61,101 nt of DNA from CF-161 sp035259145. Its GTDB lineage: Bacteria > Chloroflexota > Dormibacteria > Dormibacterales > Dormibacteraceae. Positions 1-7,498 of the stretch are shown here, in pieces; the first letter of the stretch is position 1, and each line of letters begins with the position of its first letter. Location: the NCBI GenBank assembly GCA_035259145.1, contig DATFWQ010000051.1:1-61101 (forward strand), in the 5' to 3' direction. The notes below the pieces were generated by a model that was given only the letters and a program-made list of their open reading frames with translations, was not told the origin of the DNA and made no database searches. The translations under genes and the position numbers were made by a program.

Positions 1-198
1 CTAGTGTCCTGGTACTGAGGTGCGCCGGCATATTCGTGGGATCGACGGCCGGAGTCAAGGAGAGGGTGGTGGAAGGAGGAGGGCATCAGTAGATGCCTGA
101 CGACGCCCCGCCGGGCCCCTCGACGCAGGCTTCAGCGCCGCAGGCGCCCGGCCGTCTAGCCCGCGAAGATGCGACGAACTTCGGTACCAGGACACTAG
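1..198. mobile_element. MITE-like element with terminal inverted repeats
   Basis: CTAGTGTCCTGGTAC at 1-15 is exactly reverse-complemented at 184-198 (GTACCAGGACACTAG). Inward of these arms the match continues imperfectly for about 12 bases. The ends are CTAG/CTAG, so each could include a duplicated TA, which is the target habit of IS630/Tc1-mariner elements. About 170 bp lie between the arms, far too little for a transposase, so this looks like a MITE or a deletion derivative moved in trans. The window begins exactly at the left arm, so the left flank cannot be seen. I see no gene inside. Confidence 0.5.
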
Positions 199-242
199 AG
201 GTGCGGCCGGAAACCCGGGCGAGAGATTTGGGGGTCTCTAGG

Positions 243-1541
243 TCAGGTTTCGGCGGTCGGCCGGTACTCGTCGGTGGTGACCCCGAACGTCCAGGCGACC
301 GCTTCGCGTGGGCTGCGCACGTCCGGCGGCACCCGCAGCATGTGTTTTGGGGACGTTTGGCCGGGAGCCGTTGTGGAATCGGTCACCTCCACACAGACCA
401 GCGGCTCGTCGTCTGGCAGGTCCAGGCGCCAGAGCACACCAATCTCGTCCTCAGCGACGCGCTGCCCTCCCGCGTGGCGAAGGAAGGTCCCATTGCCCAT
501 GCGTTCGATCATTACCCTGCGCACCTCGACCTCCTCCACGGCCAGGACTTCACGAGCCGTGAAGCTGCCAGGCTCCTCGATCACGTGGCGCGCCACGAGC
601 ACGCCGTGCCAGGCCCAGATCGCCCAGCCATCCGGGTACTCGACGGCAGGGCCCACTTCGTTGTGCAGGCGGCCCTGGTCGTCCAGCACCAGCCGCGCCG
701 GCCGGTCGCAGAGCACGACGCCACTGCGATGGGGCCACCAGCATCCGGCGCTACGGGCGATCTCCATAAGGCCGCGCAGGCCATCGGCGGCGTCGAGCCC
801 GCAGACGCGCCCGAAGAAGTCCGCTATCGCCAGCCGGTCTGCGGTGGTCCGGCGATGCGTCGGCGCAAGCAAGGCGTCTTCCACCCGCAGCAGCCGGTAG
901 AGGTCGGCCACAACCGTCCACGTGCGTAGCCACGCCCAGCCCTGGGGGTTCCGGGCCTCGAGGTGCGCCTTGAGGCGGGACCAGACCTCTGCCTGGATCT
1001 GGGCGCAGATCGGTGCCCAGAGCCGATCCACCACCTGACGCCGCACCGGGGCGCCGACCTCGACCCGCACCTGCGCCGCCAGGCCAGACGTGATGAGCGG
1101 CCGCAACCCGCGCCAGGCGAGGTCCCAGGCGCGATCGACAGGGGCCGCGATCGCATGCTGGTCGAAGCCGACGCTTCTCGCCAGGAACTGGCGCAAGGGG
1201 TCGGTGGAGGGGGCGAGGAACGGTGCCCATAAGCGCCCCCAGAGGCCCGAAGCAGGCCGGCCGGTCAGCTCCAGGTACGTCTCCTCGAGTGCTTCCGCCA
1301 GGCGCCCGCCGCCGTCAACACCAAGGTGTGCGAGTCCCAGCACAGCTTCCAGAGGGGAGCGAGCCCAGATGCAGACTGACGGAACCGGCAGGCCCGCAGC
1401 CACGTATGCACTGCCGACGCCCCTTTCGGCGCGCATGCGGTCGGCCGGCCCTGTGGCGAGCCCGACCATGCGCCACTCATCGCAGATCTCCGGGAGCCTG
1501 GCTTCTTGGTCGGGCGTCAGCCGGTCCAGGGGCGGGCCCAC
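243..1541 (-). CDS. DUF6745 family protein
   Basis: Function unknown. The 432-residue protein has the DUF6745 hallmark in its C-terminal half, GPAVEYPDGWAIWAWHG followed by VLVARHVIEEPGSFTAREVL, which I recognise from actinobacterial proteins of this family. The N-terminal 200 residues are helical, rich in Trp, Arg and Leu, with no signal peptide or membrane segment. The GTG start shares one base with the TAG stop of the 99-aa gene upstream (TAGTG), so the two are almost certainly co-translated. In other genomes DUF6745 proteins usually sit beside a small protein of this kind, which supports a two-gene unit of unknown role. Confidence 0.8.
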   Translation of the reverse strand: MGPPLDRLTPDQEARLPEICDEWRMVGLATGPADRMRAERGVGSAYVAAGLPVPSVCIWARSPLEAVLGLAHLGVDGGGRLAEALEETYLELTGRPASGLWGRLWAPFLAPSTDPLRQFLARSVGFDQHAIAAPVDRAWDLAWRGLRPLITSGLAAQVRVEVGAPVRRQVVDRLWAPICAQIQAEVWSRLKAHLEARNPQGWAWLRTWTVVADLYRLLRVEDALLAPTHRRTTADRLAIADFFGRVCGLDAADGLRGLMEIARSAGCWWPHRSGVVLCDRPARLVLDDQGRLHNEVGPAVEYPDGWAIWAWHGVLVARHVIEEPGSFTAREVLAVEEVEVRRVMIERMGNGTFLRHAGGQRVAEDEIGVLWRLDLPDDEPLVCVEVTDSTTAPGQTSPKHMLRVPPDVRSPREAVAWTFGVTTDEYRPTAET

Positions 1542-1840
1542 TAGTCTCGGACTCGGACGATCTCCTGCGGCGAGTACTCGCGCTGCGTGACCACCCTGTA
1601 CGCGCCAGGCTCGAGCCAGATCGGTGCGTGCTCTGGGTGTTCGAGACTCGTCGCGGCCATGATCTGGAGGAAGACGCCCTCGGCGGCCTCGACCAGAGCG
1701 GCGTCGCGCGATGTGACACTGTGGTGGTGGCCGGTCGCCTCGCCATAGGCCAGGATCAGGCGGCCGTCCACCGGAGCCGCCGAACGCCCCTCAGGTATCG
1801 CGGCGACCGGCACCAGTAGGACGTCACCCTGTCGAACCAT
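1541..1840 (-). CDS. Small conserved protein, partner of DUF6745 protein
   Basis: A 99-residue soluble protein beginning MVRQGDVLLVPVAAIPEG, with a central ATGHHHSV stretch and a C-terminal PGAYRVVTQREYSP segment. I know this pattern only as the usual small neighbour of DUF6745 genes; no catalytic function is assigned. The beta-rich composition and the conserved His cluster suggest a small binding or sensor domain, but that is inference. A purine-rich ribosome binding site (complement of acctcctt, about 1850-1857) precedes the ATG. It is the first gene of the two-gene minus-strand unit. Confidence 0.75.
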   Translation of the reverse strand: MVRQGDVLLVPVAAIPEGRSAAPVDGRLILAYGEATGHHHSVTSRDAALVEAAEGVFLQIMAATSLEHPEHAPIWLEPGAYRVVTQREYSPQEIVRVRD

Positions 1841-1889
1841 CAGCTACACCTCCTTGGACGTTCTCATGGTACCGGTCGTCTGGATCGTC

Positions 1890-2285
1890 TCAGCGAAGAA
1901 GGTGCCTGACCCAATCGACATAGCGCTCGGCCCGAGCGAGGCCGTCGGCGGCCGCTCTCGCCGACGTCCGGGCGCTCTGGTACTCGACCTCGTTCTTGAG
2001 GCCTATCAGGCCCCGGAGCTGCTTGGCTTTGTCGGCGTCCCCGCTCAGCGATTGCAGCAAGTCAGCGGCCCTCAGGTGATCCGGGTCAGTCGATCGCAGC
2101 CCGCCGATGTGCGATGTTGCGGCATCGTTGGCCGAGATGCCCGCATGGATCGAGAGCAGCAACGCGGCGTCGTAATGCTGGCTTGCGAGCGCCGTCTTGC
2201 CCTCAGCCAGGAACTGCTCGGCCTTGGCAAGAAAGACAGCGGCGGTTGCGGGATTGGATCTGACACGCTTCCCCAGCCGTGCCAT
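1890..2285 (-). CDS. HEPN domain protein, partner of MNT nucleotidyltransferase
   Basis: A 131-residue all-helical protein of the HEPN superfamily as found beside minimal nucleotidyltransferases (MNT). Typical features are an N-terminal LAKAEQFLAEGKTALASQHYDAALLLSIHAGISANDA region and KNEVEYQ before the last two helices. The Rx4-6H motif of RNase-active HEPN toxins is not evident, so it may act as a partner or substrate of the transferase rather than as a nuclease. It starts three bases after the MNT stop codon, so the pair is one transcript. In characterised HEPN-MNT systems the MNT neutralises HEPN by AMPylation; applying that here is inference. Confidence 0.8.
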   Translation of the reverse strand: MARLGKRVRSNPATAAVFLAKAEQFLAEGKTALASQHYDAALLLSIHAGISANDAATSHIGGLRSTDPDHLRAADLLQSLSGDADKAKQLRGLIGLKNEVEYQSARTSARAAADGLARAERYVDWVRHLLR

Positions 2286-2288
2286 CCG

Positions 2289-2888
2289 TCAGACCATCTC
2301 AACAGACTCAGCCGCGATCCGCGCCCACAGCCCCCCTTCGTACTCCTCACTTCGCACCATCTCCTCGAGCGGTCGTGTGGCAACCATGAAGTGGAAGCGA
2401 GTGCCGAAGCGTGCCGAGAGCTCCTCGGCCAGGTCATCGAAGGCAGCCCGAACGCGCTCTTCATTGCCTGAGTCCGAGACCACGACGATATCGATGTCAG
2501 AGCGCGGGTCGTCGTCCCCACGAGCAAGGCTCCCATAGAGATAAGCATTCCGCACCGGCAGATGGTGCTCTTCGAAGCCGCGAACGATGGCGTCCTGAAT
2601 CTCCTTGGTGTACCCGGCCTCCGCCTCGAAGACCGCCTTCAAGGACGCGTAGAGGGGGTGCCCCGCGTTGACACTGAAAAAGTTCGCGGCGGGGGTTGCT
2701 CGGACTCGTACCAGTCCGGTCGAAGCCAGATCATCAAGGGCGCGCTGACCCACACGGTGGTCAATGCCCGCCATCCTGGAAATGTTGCGGGCACTTCCCG
2801 AGTAGCTCTGTGGCAGGCCCACGAGACCCCGCAAGACATCGATACGGCCCCTCACTCCCAGAATCTCCGTCAACAGCCTGCGTCGCAC
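2289..2888 (-). CDS. MNT nucleotidyltransferase with N-terminal winged helix
   Basis: Residues 1-85 form a winged-helix region (ARNISRMAGIDHRVGQRALDDLASTGLVRV). Residues 105-199 are a minimal nucleotidyltransferase domain. The DNA polymerase beta-type motif GSx10DxD is intact: G119, S120, D131 and D133 in YGSLARGDDDPRSDIDIVVV. In MNT/HEPN modules this protein is the antitoxin. The fused HTH suggests that it also represses its own promoter, which fits the palindrome over the -10 box immediately upstream. The start is GTG 2888, eight bases from a consensus -10 TATAAT, with no Shine-Dalgarno, so the message is probably leaderless. Confidence 0.88.
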   Translation of the reverse strand: MRRRLLTEILGVRGRIDVLRGLVGLPQSYSGSARNISRMAGIDHRVGQRALDDLASTGLVRVRATPAANFFSVNAGHPLYASLKAVFEAEAGYTKEIQDAIVRGFEEHHLPVRNAYLYGSLARGDDDPRSDIDIVVVSDSGNEERVRAAFDDLAEELSARFGTRFHFMVATRPLEEMVRSEEYEGGLWARIAAESVEMV

Positions 2889-2924
2889 ATTGGGTCATTA
2901 TAGACCCATGTGGGGCAATTTCAA
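2886..2924 (-). promoter_or_regulatory. Promoter and palindromic operator of the MNT/HEPN pair
   Basis: On the minus strand -35 TTGAAA (2919-2924) and -10 TATAAT (2897-2902) are separated by 16 bp. The -10 lies inside TGGGTCATTATAGACCCA (2891-2908), which has perfect 6-bp arms. With one bulged T the arms extend to 10 bp (CACA-t-TGGGTC and GACCCATGTG, 2886-2912) and reach the GTG start codon. A repressor bound here would block RNA polymerase directly. The best candidate is the winged helix of the MNT protein. Confidence 0.75.
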
Positions 2925-2960
2925 CCCACTTCGAAGGCATCCCAGAGGGGTGTGGCAACC

Positions 2961-3695
2961 CTAGCGGAACAGGTCCAGCTCAGGAGCTCGGATCAGGTCG
3001 CGGCCCGTGCCGGGCGGCGCTTCGGGGCGCCAGCCGCGCACGACCACGACCGGTACTCGCTCCGTTTTGCCCATGACAAGCTCAGCCGCTGACGCAATCT
3101 CGTCAGCGACCGCAATCACGGTGGCGCGCATGATCTCGCCGAAGTCGTCTGGCCTGCCCCGATAGTCGAGCAAAGCAGGCATTCCCGCGACGCCCAGTGC
3201 CACGTTCGCGATCCCCATCCGGAATGCCCGGCCGAACGTGTCAGCCACGATGACAGCGACGTCCCTTCCAGTCACCTGGCGAAGCCGCTCGCGAAGCTCG
3301 GCAGCGCTGCGGTCGCAGTCCTCTGGCAGGAGAGTCACCACCTCCTCTCCCTCCACGTTCGAATGGTCGATGCCGGCGTTTGCACAGACGAATCCCTGGC
3401 GTGTCTCGACGATGAGCACCCGCTCGTCGCGCAGGATCCGCACGCTCTCGTCCAGGATTGCCTGGATCAGGCGCGGGTCGCGGTCCAGGCGAGAGCCATA
3501 GTCGAATGCAGCTGGTCCGGGCTCGACGTCGCGCAGGTCGAGAACTCTCCCTTCGGCCTTGGAAACCACCTTCTGCGCGACCACCACCACGTCGCCATCT
3601 CGCAGCTGAGCCCTATCTGCAATCATCCGGCCCAGGTCCGCCCCCGGACGCACCTCGGGCAGCCCTGACATGCCGAACAGCTCGATGCGGGTCAC
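2961..3695 (-). CDS. cofE: Coenzyme F420-0:L-glutamate ligase (CofE/FbiB N-domain type)
   Basis: Adds gamma-linked L-glutamates to F420-0 using GTP. Conserved CofE segments are visible: DGDVVVVAQKVVSKAEGR, VCANAGIDHSNVEGE, GRDVAVIVADTFGRAFRMG and the GIANVALGVAGMPALLDYRG region. It is the stand-alone ligase of about 244 residues, without the FMN-binding C-terminal domain of actinobacterial FbiB. I chose the GTG at 3695, seven bases after the cofC stop, because it puts the first strand (RIELFGMSGLPEVRPG) at the usual N-terminus. ATG 3728 would add 11 residues and overlap cofC. It is the last gene of the fgd-cofC-cofE operon. Confidence 0.9.
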   Translation of the reverse strand: MTRIELFGMSGLPEVRPGADLGRMIADRAQLRDGDVVVVAQKVVSKAEGRVLDLRDVEPGPAAFDYGSRLDRDPRLIQAILDESVRILRDERVLIVETRQGFVCANAGIDHSNVEGEEVVTLLPEDCDRSAAELRERLRQVTGRDVAVIVADTFGRAFRMGIANVALGVAGMPALLDYRGRPDDFGEIMRATVIAVADEIASAAELVMGKTERVPVVVVRGWRPEAPPGTGRDLIRAPELDLFR

Positions 3696-3702
3696 CGGCC
3701 AG

Positions 3703-4368
3703 TCATGTGGGGAGACCTCCGCCTGCATCGGCCAGGCAGAGCCCCTGTCCTGACGGACCCTGTCTCCGCAACTCGACCAGATCGGCCGGTTCATCCAGGT
3801 CGAGCGCGAGCCGAGGCGACCGGTAGAGCTGGAAGCGCGCGCCGCGTGACGCCGCGTCGCGCTCGAACTCGACGAGGGAGTTGTTGCCGAAGTGGAGGTC
3901 GACAGCATCAGGGGGGGCAAGGTACAGAGCGTTGGTGCCACCGCGCCCGGTGGCAGGAGCCGCGACGACGGCCGGCGGCGCGAGACGGCGGGCCGAGGCC
4001 AGCATCCCTGCAACCGCCTGACGATTGACCAGCGGCAGGTCGCTGGACAGCAACAGGACCGCGCCCGCACCGCGTGAGGCCGCATGCGCGAGGCCCAGCC
4101 GAGCGGCCGGATTCTGGCCCGCTGGGGTGACTTCAAGCAGCACCTCTGTGCCGGCCTGCCGAGCGAGCTCTGCAACACGCTCGCTTCCGCACACCGCCAG
4201 GACGCGGTCGCCCGCCTCGGCCGCGGCCAGCGCGAGCCTGGCGTTTGCACGGGCGAGCTCCTGACGCTGGCCGGAGTGAAGCGCCGGCCGAAGCCGCTGC
4301 TTTGCGTCGCCAAAGTCTTTGATCAGCACTACCACCCACACCGGTGCCGGTGCGGCGCTCATCCCCAC
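3703..4368 (-). CDS. cofC: 2-phospho-L-lactate / PEP guanylyltransferase
   Basis: Activates 2-phospholactate or phosphoenolpyruvate with GTP to make the side-chain precursor of F420. The 221-residue protein has the nucleotidyltransferase start VWVVVLIKDFGDAKQRL, the LLLSSDLPLVN strand with its acidic metal site, and the GGTNALYLAPPDAVDLHFGNNS segment typical of CofC/FbiD. It overlaps the fgd stop by 10 bases and is followed closely by cofE, so the three are co-transcribed. FbiD in mycobacteria uses PEP; which substrate is used here cannot be read from sequence. cofD and fbiC are not in the window. Confidence 0.9.
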   Translation of the reverse strand: MGMSAAPAPVWVVVLIKDFGDAKQRLRPALHSGQRQELARANARLALAAAEAGDRVLAVCGSERVAELARQAGTEVLLEVTPAGQNPAARLGLAHAASRGAGAVLLLSSDLPLVNRQAVAGMLASARRLAPPAVVAAPATGRGGTNALYLAPPDAVDLHFGNNSLVEFERDAASRGARFQLYRSPRLALDLDEPADLVELRRQGPSGQGLCLADAGGGLPT

Positions 4369-5366
4369 CGCTCCCGGAGGCGAGGCAGGATCAGCTCCGA
4401 GTACAGCCGCAGGAAGCGGGCCTGGTCGTCGCCAGGATGGTGGAAGACAAGGTGTGTGAAGCCCAGCTCGAGGTAGGGAGCGATCTGCTCGACGTGCTCG
4501 GCCGGATCGGACGAGACCAGCCAGCGGCGCTCGGGGTTGGTGACCGTCTTCGCCCTCTCCTCCATGTCGAGCGGGTTGTGGACACCGACCTTCTCGTCGG
4601 CAGACAGCGCCAGGGCAGCCCAGATGCGGGTATCGGCGAGCGCCCGCTCCCGGTCGGTGTCGAATGAGACCTTGACCTCGATCATCTTCTCGATGACCTC
4701 ATAGTCCCGACCCGCCGCTTCCGCTCCCGACCGCACCGCCGGCAGGAGCACGTCCCTGTAGAGCTCCATGCCCTTGCCCGACGTGCAGATGAAACCGTCG
4801 CCCTGCCGCCCCGCGAACGAAGCCGCCACCTTGCCGGTAGCGGCGACGTAGATCGGCACCGGCCGCTCCGGCCGGTCGTACACCGTTGCACCGCGCGCGC
4901 AGTAGTACTCGCCATCGAACTCGACGAAATCCTCGGTCCACAGGCGGCGGATGAGCCTGGTGGCTTCGCTGAGCCGCCTGAAGCGCTCACGCGAGTCCGG
5001 CCATTCGATGCAGATCACCGGCACCTCGTTCAGCGACTCGCCGGTGCCCACGCCAAGCACGACGCGGTCTGGATACATCACACCGAGGGTGGCGAACGCC
5101 TGCGCAACGATCGCGGGATGATAGCGGAAGGTCGGGGTCAGGACGCTGGTCCCAAGGGTCATCCGGCTGGTCCGCTCCCCGGCGGCCCCCAGCCAGGTCA
5201 ACGAGAAGGGTGAGTGGCCCCCGTGGTGGCGCCACGGCTGATAGTGGTCGCTTATCCACGCGCTTTCGAAACCGAGCTTCTCCGCCAGCCCGGCGAAGTC
5301 GAGCAGCTGGCGCGGACCGAACTGCTCGGCCGAAGCTTTCCATCCTAGTTTGAGCCTGTGTGTCAT
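4359..5366 (-). CDS. fgd: F420-dependent glucose-6-phosphate dehydrogenase
   Basis: Oxidises glucose-6-phosphate and reduces F420, feeding reduced deazaflavin to other enzymes. The 335-residue luciferase-like barrel closely resembles mycobacterial Fgd1 from memory: LGWKASAEQFGPRQL, SDHYQPWRHHGGHSPFSL, LGTSVLTPTFRYHPA and GVGTGESLNE. Residues matching the Fgd1 active site are present: H41, W45, E110, the phosphate-binding K198 in TSGKG, and an Arg in RRWLVSSDP. This makes it more specific than a generic LLM-class oxidoreductase. Its ATG overlaps the stop of the 69-aa membrane protein (ATGA), and its own stop overlaps cofC, so cofactor supply and use are coupled. Confidence 0.9.
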   Translation of the reverse strand: MTHRLKLGWKASAEQFGPRQLLDFAGLAEKLGFESAWISDHYQPWRHHGGHSPFSLTWLGAAGERTSRMTLGTSVLTPTFRYHPAIVAQAFATLGVMYPDRVVLGVGTGESLNEVPVICIEWPDSRERFRRLSEATRLIRRLWTEDFVEFDGEYYCARGATVYDRPERPVPIYVAATGKVAASFAGRQGDGFICTSGKGMELYRDVLLPAVRSGAEAAGRDYEVIEKMIEVKVSFDTDRERALADTRIWAALALSADEKVGVHNPLDMEERAKTVTNPERRWLVSSDPAEHVEQIAPYLELGFTHLVFHHPGDDQARFLRLYSELILPRLRERWG

Positions 5367-5572
5367 CGCTTGCCTCTGTCTGCAGGGTTGCCTCGCCCAT
5401 AGCGGCGGTAGCTGAACGCGACTCCGGCGGCGGCCGCAACCGCGACGACCACGCCCAGGGCAACCAGGCTGACGGTGCTGAAGGTGGCGATCCCGTAGGC
5501 TGTCATCGCGCCCAGCAGCAACAGCGCGAACAGCATCATCAGGATGAGGATGACGGCGCGGTAGGTCTTCAC
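5363..5572 (-). CDS. Small two-helix membrane protein
   Basis: A 69-residue protein with two predicted transmembrane helices (about residues 6-28, AVILILMMLFALLLLGAMTA, and 33-54, TVSLVALGVVVAVAAAAGVA), then a basic tail RRYGRGNPADRGKR that should face the cytoplasm. I do not recognise the family. The ATGA overlap with fgd indicates translational coupling, so a role linked to the F420 operon is possible but unproven. Confidence 0.65.
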   Translation of the reverse strand: MKTYRAVILILMMLFALLLLGAMTAYGIATFSTVSLVALGVVVAVAAAAGVAFSYRRYGRGNPADRGKR

Positions 5573-5586
5573 AACGCGATACAGCC

Positions 5587-6009
5587 TTAGCGCTTGGGCA
5601 GTCGGGTCCGGTAGAAGTCCTCGCGGCTCTGGTACCTCTGCCAGTCGGGATACGGGCCTGAGGTCTGGTTCAGGTCGGAGGCGCTCCAGCTGTCGATTCG
5701 GCTCAGCGCCCCCCGAACCATCGCCTCAAGCTCGTCCAGCGAGCGATCCCTGGTGAAGACCCCGAGTTCTTCTTGTCGCGACCGCCTGATCGTGGTGTCG
5801 TAGTCGTCCAACCACCACGCGGCGGTCACGCGGTACTCCTCCGGCTGGCCCTCTTCCCAGGCCACGTCTATAACCGCCTCCCCACCCGCGTGGCGGGCGA
5901 AGTCCAGGCGCCAGATCGGGTCGTCGCGAAAGAACTCGTGGAGCTTCAAGCCCTCCGCGATGGCCACACGGCGGAGGGCCGGTGCCACCAGCTCGAAAGC
6001 GGCGTCCAT
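5587..6009 (-). CDS. Conserved hypothetical protein, 140 aa
   Basis: An acidic, Trp- and Tyr-rich soluble protein starting MDAAFELVAPALRRVAIAEGLKLHEFFRDDPIWRLDF, with a middle RVTAAWWLDDYDTTIRRSRQE segment. I do not recognise the family. I placed the start at ATG 6009: upstream codons remain open but run into the divergent birA promoter and coding region. A GTG a few codons earlier is an alternative. It is the first gene of the minus-strand operon leading to fgd, 14 bases before the 69-aa membrane protein. Confidence 0.6.
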   Translation of the reverse strand: MDAAFELVAPALRRVAIAEGLKLHEFFRDDPIWRLDFARHAGGEAVIDVAWEEGQPEEYRVTAAWWLDDYDTTIRRSRQEELGVFTRDRSLDELEAMVRGALSRIDSWSASDLNQTSGPYPDWQRYQSREDFYRTRLPKR

Positions 6010-6063
6010 CTGGCCCAGCTTGTCCCAGGAAGTGCCCGCCACCGCACCTACGATACTCGCGCG

Positions 6064-6717
6064 ATGAATGTCATCCGCGTCGGGACGGTGCTCTCGACCC
6101 AGGACGTGGCGCGCCCCCTTCCGGTAGGTACTGTCGTCCTGGCCGAGCACCAGACCGAGGGCCGCGGCCGTCTGGGTCGCCGCTGGGAGGCCCCACCCGG
6201 CAGCGCCTTCCTGGCCTCCTGGGTGATGCCGGCGCACGCCCTTGCACCCATTGCCGCCGGCGTCGCGGCCGCGACGGCCTGCGGCGAGCGCACCAGGCTG
6301 AAGTGGCCCAACGACCTTCTGCTGGACGGTCGCAAGCTGGGCGGCATCCTGGTCGAGCGAGTCGCCAGGAAATGCGTTGTGGGCACAGGGATCAACCTGC
6401 ACTGGGCCCCCTCGGGCGCTGCCCAGCTGAACATGGACAGAGAGAGGCTCCTCGTAAGAATGGAGCCCGAGATGACGCGCTGGTTCGCCGCTTCCGAGGT
6501 CGAGGTGATGGCTGCCTGGCGGCTGCTCTCGGACACACTGGGAAGGCGTGTCCGCGTCGAGCTGCCCGGCGAGACGTTCGAGGGAGTCGCCGAGGACCTT
6601 GCGTCAGACGGGTCGCTGATCGTCGCCGGCCGGCCCGTGGTCGCGGGCGACGTGATCCACCTGCGCCCCGGTGACCATGCCAGGCAGCCGAGGCCGCGTC
6701 CCCCGAAACGGCCTTGA
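6064..6717 (+). CDS. birA: Biotin--[acetyl-CoA-carboxylase] ligase, monofunctional
   Basis: Activates biotin as biotinyl-AMP and transfers it to the lysine of biotin carboxyl carrier domains; the PycB biotinyl domain in this window is a likely client. Class hallmarks are GRGRLGRRW (33-41), KWPND (80-84) and KLGGILVE (91-98). There is no N-terminal helix-turn-helix, so it is a ligase only, not a BirA repressor. The -10-like GATACT (6052-6057) ends six bases before the ATG, suggesting a leaderless transcript. The last 114 bases overlap the convergent sirtuin gene; the catalytic domain ends before most of that overlap. Confidence 0.92.
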   Translation: MNVIRVGTVLSTQDVARPLPVGTVVLAEHQTEGRGRLGRRWEAPPGSAFLASWVMPAHALAPIAAGVAAATACGERTRLKWPNDLLLDGRKLGGILVERVARKCVVGTGINLHWAPSGAAQLNMDRERLLVRMEPEMTRWFAASEVEVMAAWRLLSDTLGRRVRVELPGETFEGVAEDLASDGSLIVAGRPVVAGDVIHLRPGDHARQPRPRPPKRP

Positions 6718-7479
6718 GCTGCGCCTCACGATCTCCGGCAGGACCTCGCCAGAGCGGCCGCGAATGACCACCGCGGCTGCCGCGTCGAGCGGCGTCGGCT
6801 CGTCGTTGACGATCACCAGCGGCACGGCCCGCTCCACCGCGGCTCGTGGCACGTCGGCGGCGGGATAAACCTGGAGCGAGCTGCCGACGACCAGCATCAG
6901 GTCGCACCGGCGCGCCAGCCGGAACGCTTCCGCCAGCGCAGCCGCCGGCAAGGCCTCCCCGAAGAAGACCACGTCCGGCTTGATGTGGATGCCTCCACAC
7001 GTCTCGCAGCGGGGCGGCAGCTCGCGGCCCAACCGCGCCTGGACGGCGGCTCGCTGCTCGCCGGCTCCGCAGTCCAGGCAGCGGACGGTGCGGCCGTTGC
7101 CGTGCAGCTCGATCAGGGTTTTAGTGCCGGCCTCGCGGTGGAGGCCGTCGGTGTTCTGGGTTACGACACCCGCGAGGTGGCCGTCGGTTTCGAGCGCCGC
7201 CAGCGCGACGTGCCCCGGATTGGGCCGTGCCTGCGCGCGCATCCTCCAGCCTCGGCTTGCCACCTCCCAGTAGAGGGACGGGTCGCGGCGGAAGTAGTCG
7301 ATGGAGGCGACTTTGTAGGGATCGAACTCCTTCCAGAGGCCGTCCTGACCGCGATACGTCCTGATGCCACTCTCGGCCGAGACGCCGGCGCCTGTGAAGG
7401 CCACCCCGCGACGAGCAACGGCAACCAGCGCCGCGGCTCTCTCCAGGTCCGCGGCTGAAGACGGAATCGGGCCCGGCAC
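6604..7479 (-). CDS. NAD-dependent protein deacylase, sirtuin family
   Basis: Removes acyl groups from lysines using NAD+. The Rossmann signature GAGVSAESGIRTYRG (30-44), the TQNTDGLH motif (108-114) and the catalytic histidine in ELHGNG (H126) are intact. Two CxxC pairs (C134/C137, C158/C161) form the zinc site. The C-terminal tail of roughly 35 residues after IVRRSS exceeds the usual family length and lies exactly in the antisense overlap with birA, so it may be non-essential read-through. It is divergent from the MFS gene, sharing a 19-bp promoter gap. Confidence 0.92.
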   Translation of the reverse strand: MPGPIPSSAADLERAAALVAVARRGVAFTGAGVSAESGIRTYRGQDGLWKEFDPYKVASIDYFRRDPSLYWEVASRGWRMRAQARPNPGHVALAALETDGHLAGVVTQNTDGLHREAGTKTLIELHGNGRTVRCLDCGAGEQRAAVQARLGRELPPRCETCGGIHIKPDVVFFGEALPAAALAEAFRLARRCDLMLVVGSSLQVYPAADVPRAAVERAVPLVIVNDEPTPLDAAAAVVIRGRSGEVLPEIVRRSSRPFRGTRPRLPGMVTGAQVDHVARDHGPAGDDQRPV

Positions 7480-7498
7480 TCCAGCGATATCTTATTGA
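7480..7498. promoter_or_regulatory. Shared bidirectional -10 for sirtuin and MFS genes
   Basis: Only 19 bp separate two divergent GTG starts. The palindrome GATATC (7486-7491) lies 6 bases from the sirtuin start (7479) and 7 bases from the MFS start (7499). It reads as a -10-like box on both strands at leaderless spacing, and neither gene has a Shine-Dalgarno sequence. Transcription in the two directions would be mutually exclusive. Confidence 0.5.

Noticed and set aside
93..929. Plus-strand frame of 278 codons at the left edge
   Set aside because: It is antisense to the DUF6745 gene and starts inside the inverted-repeat element; the composition is typical of GC-rich shadow frames.
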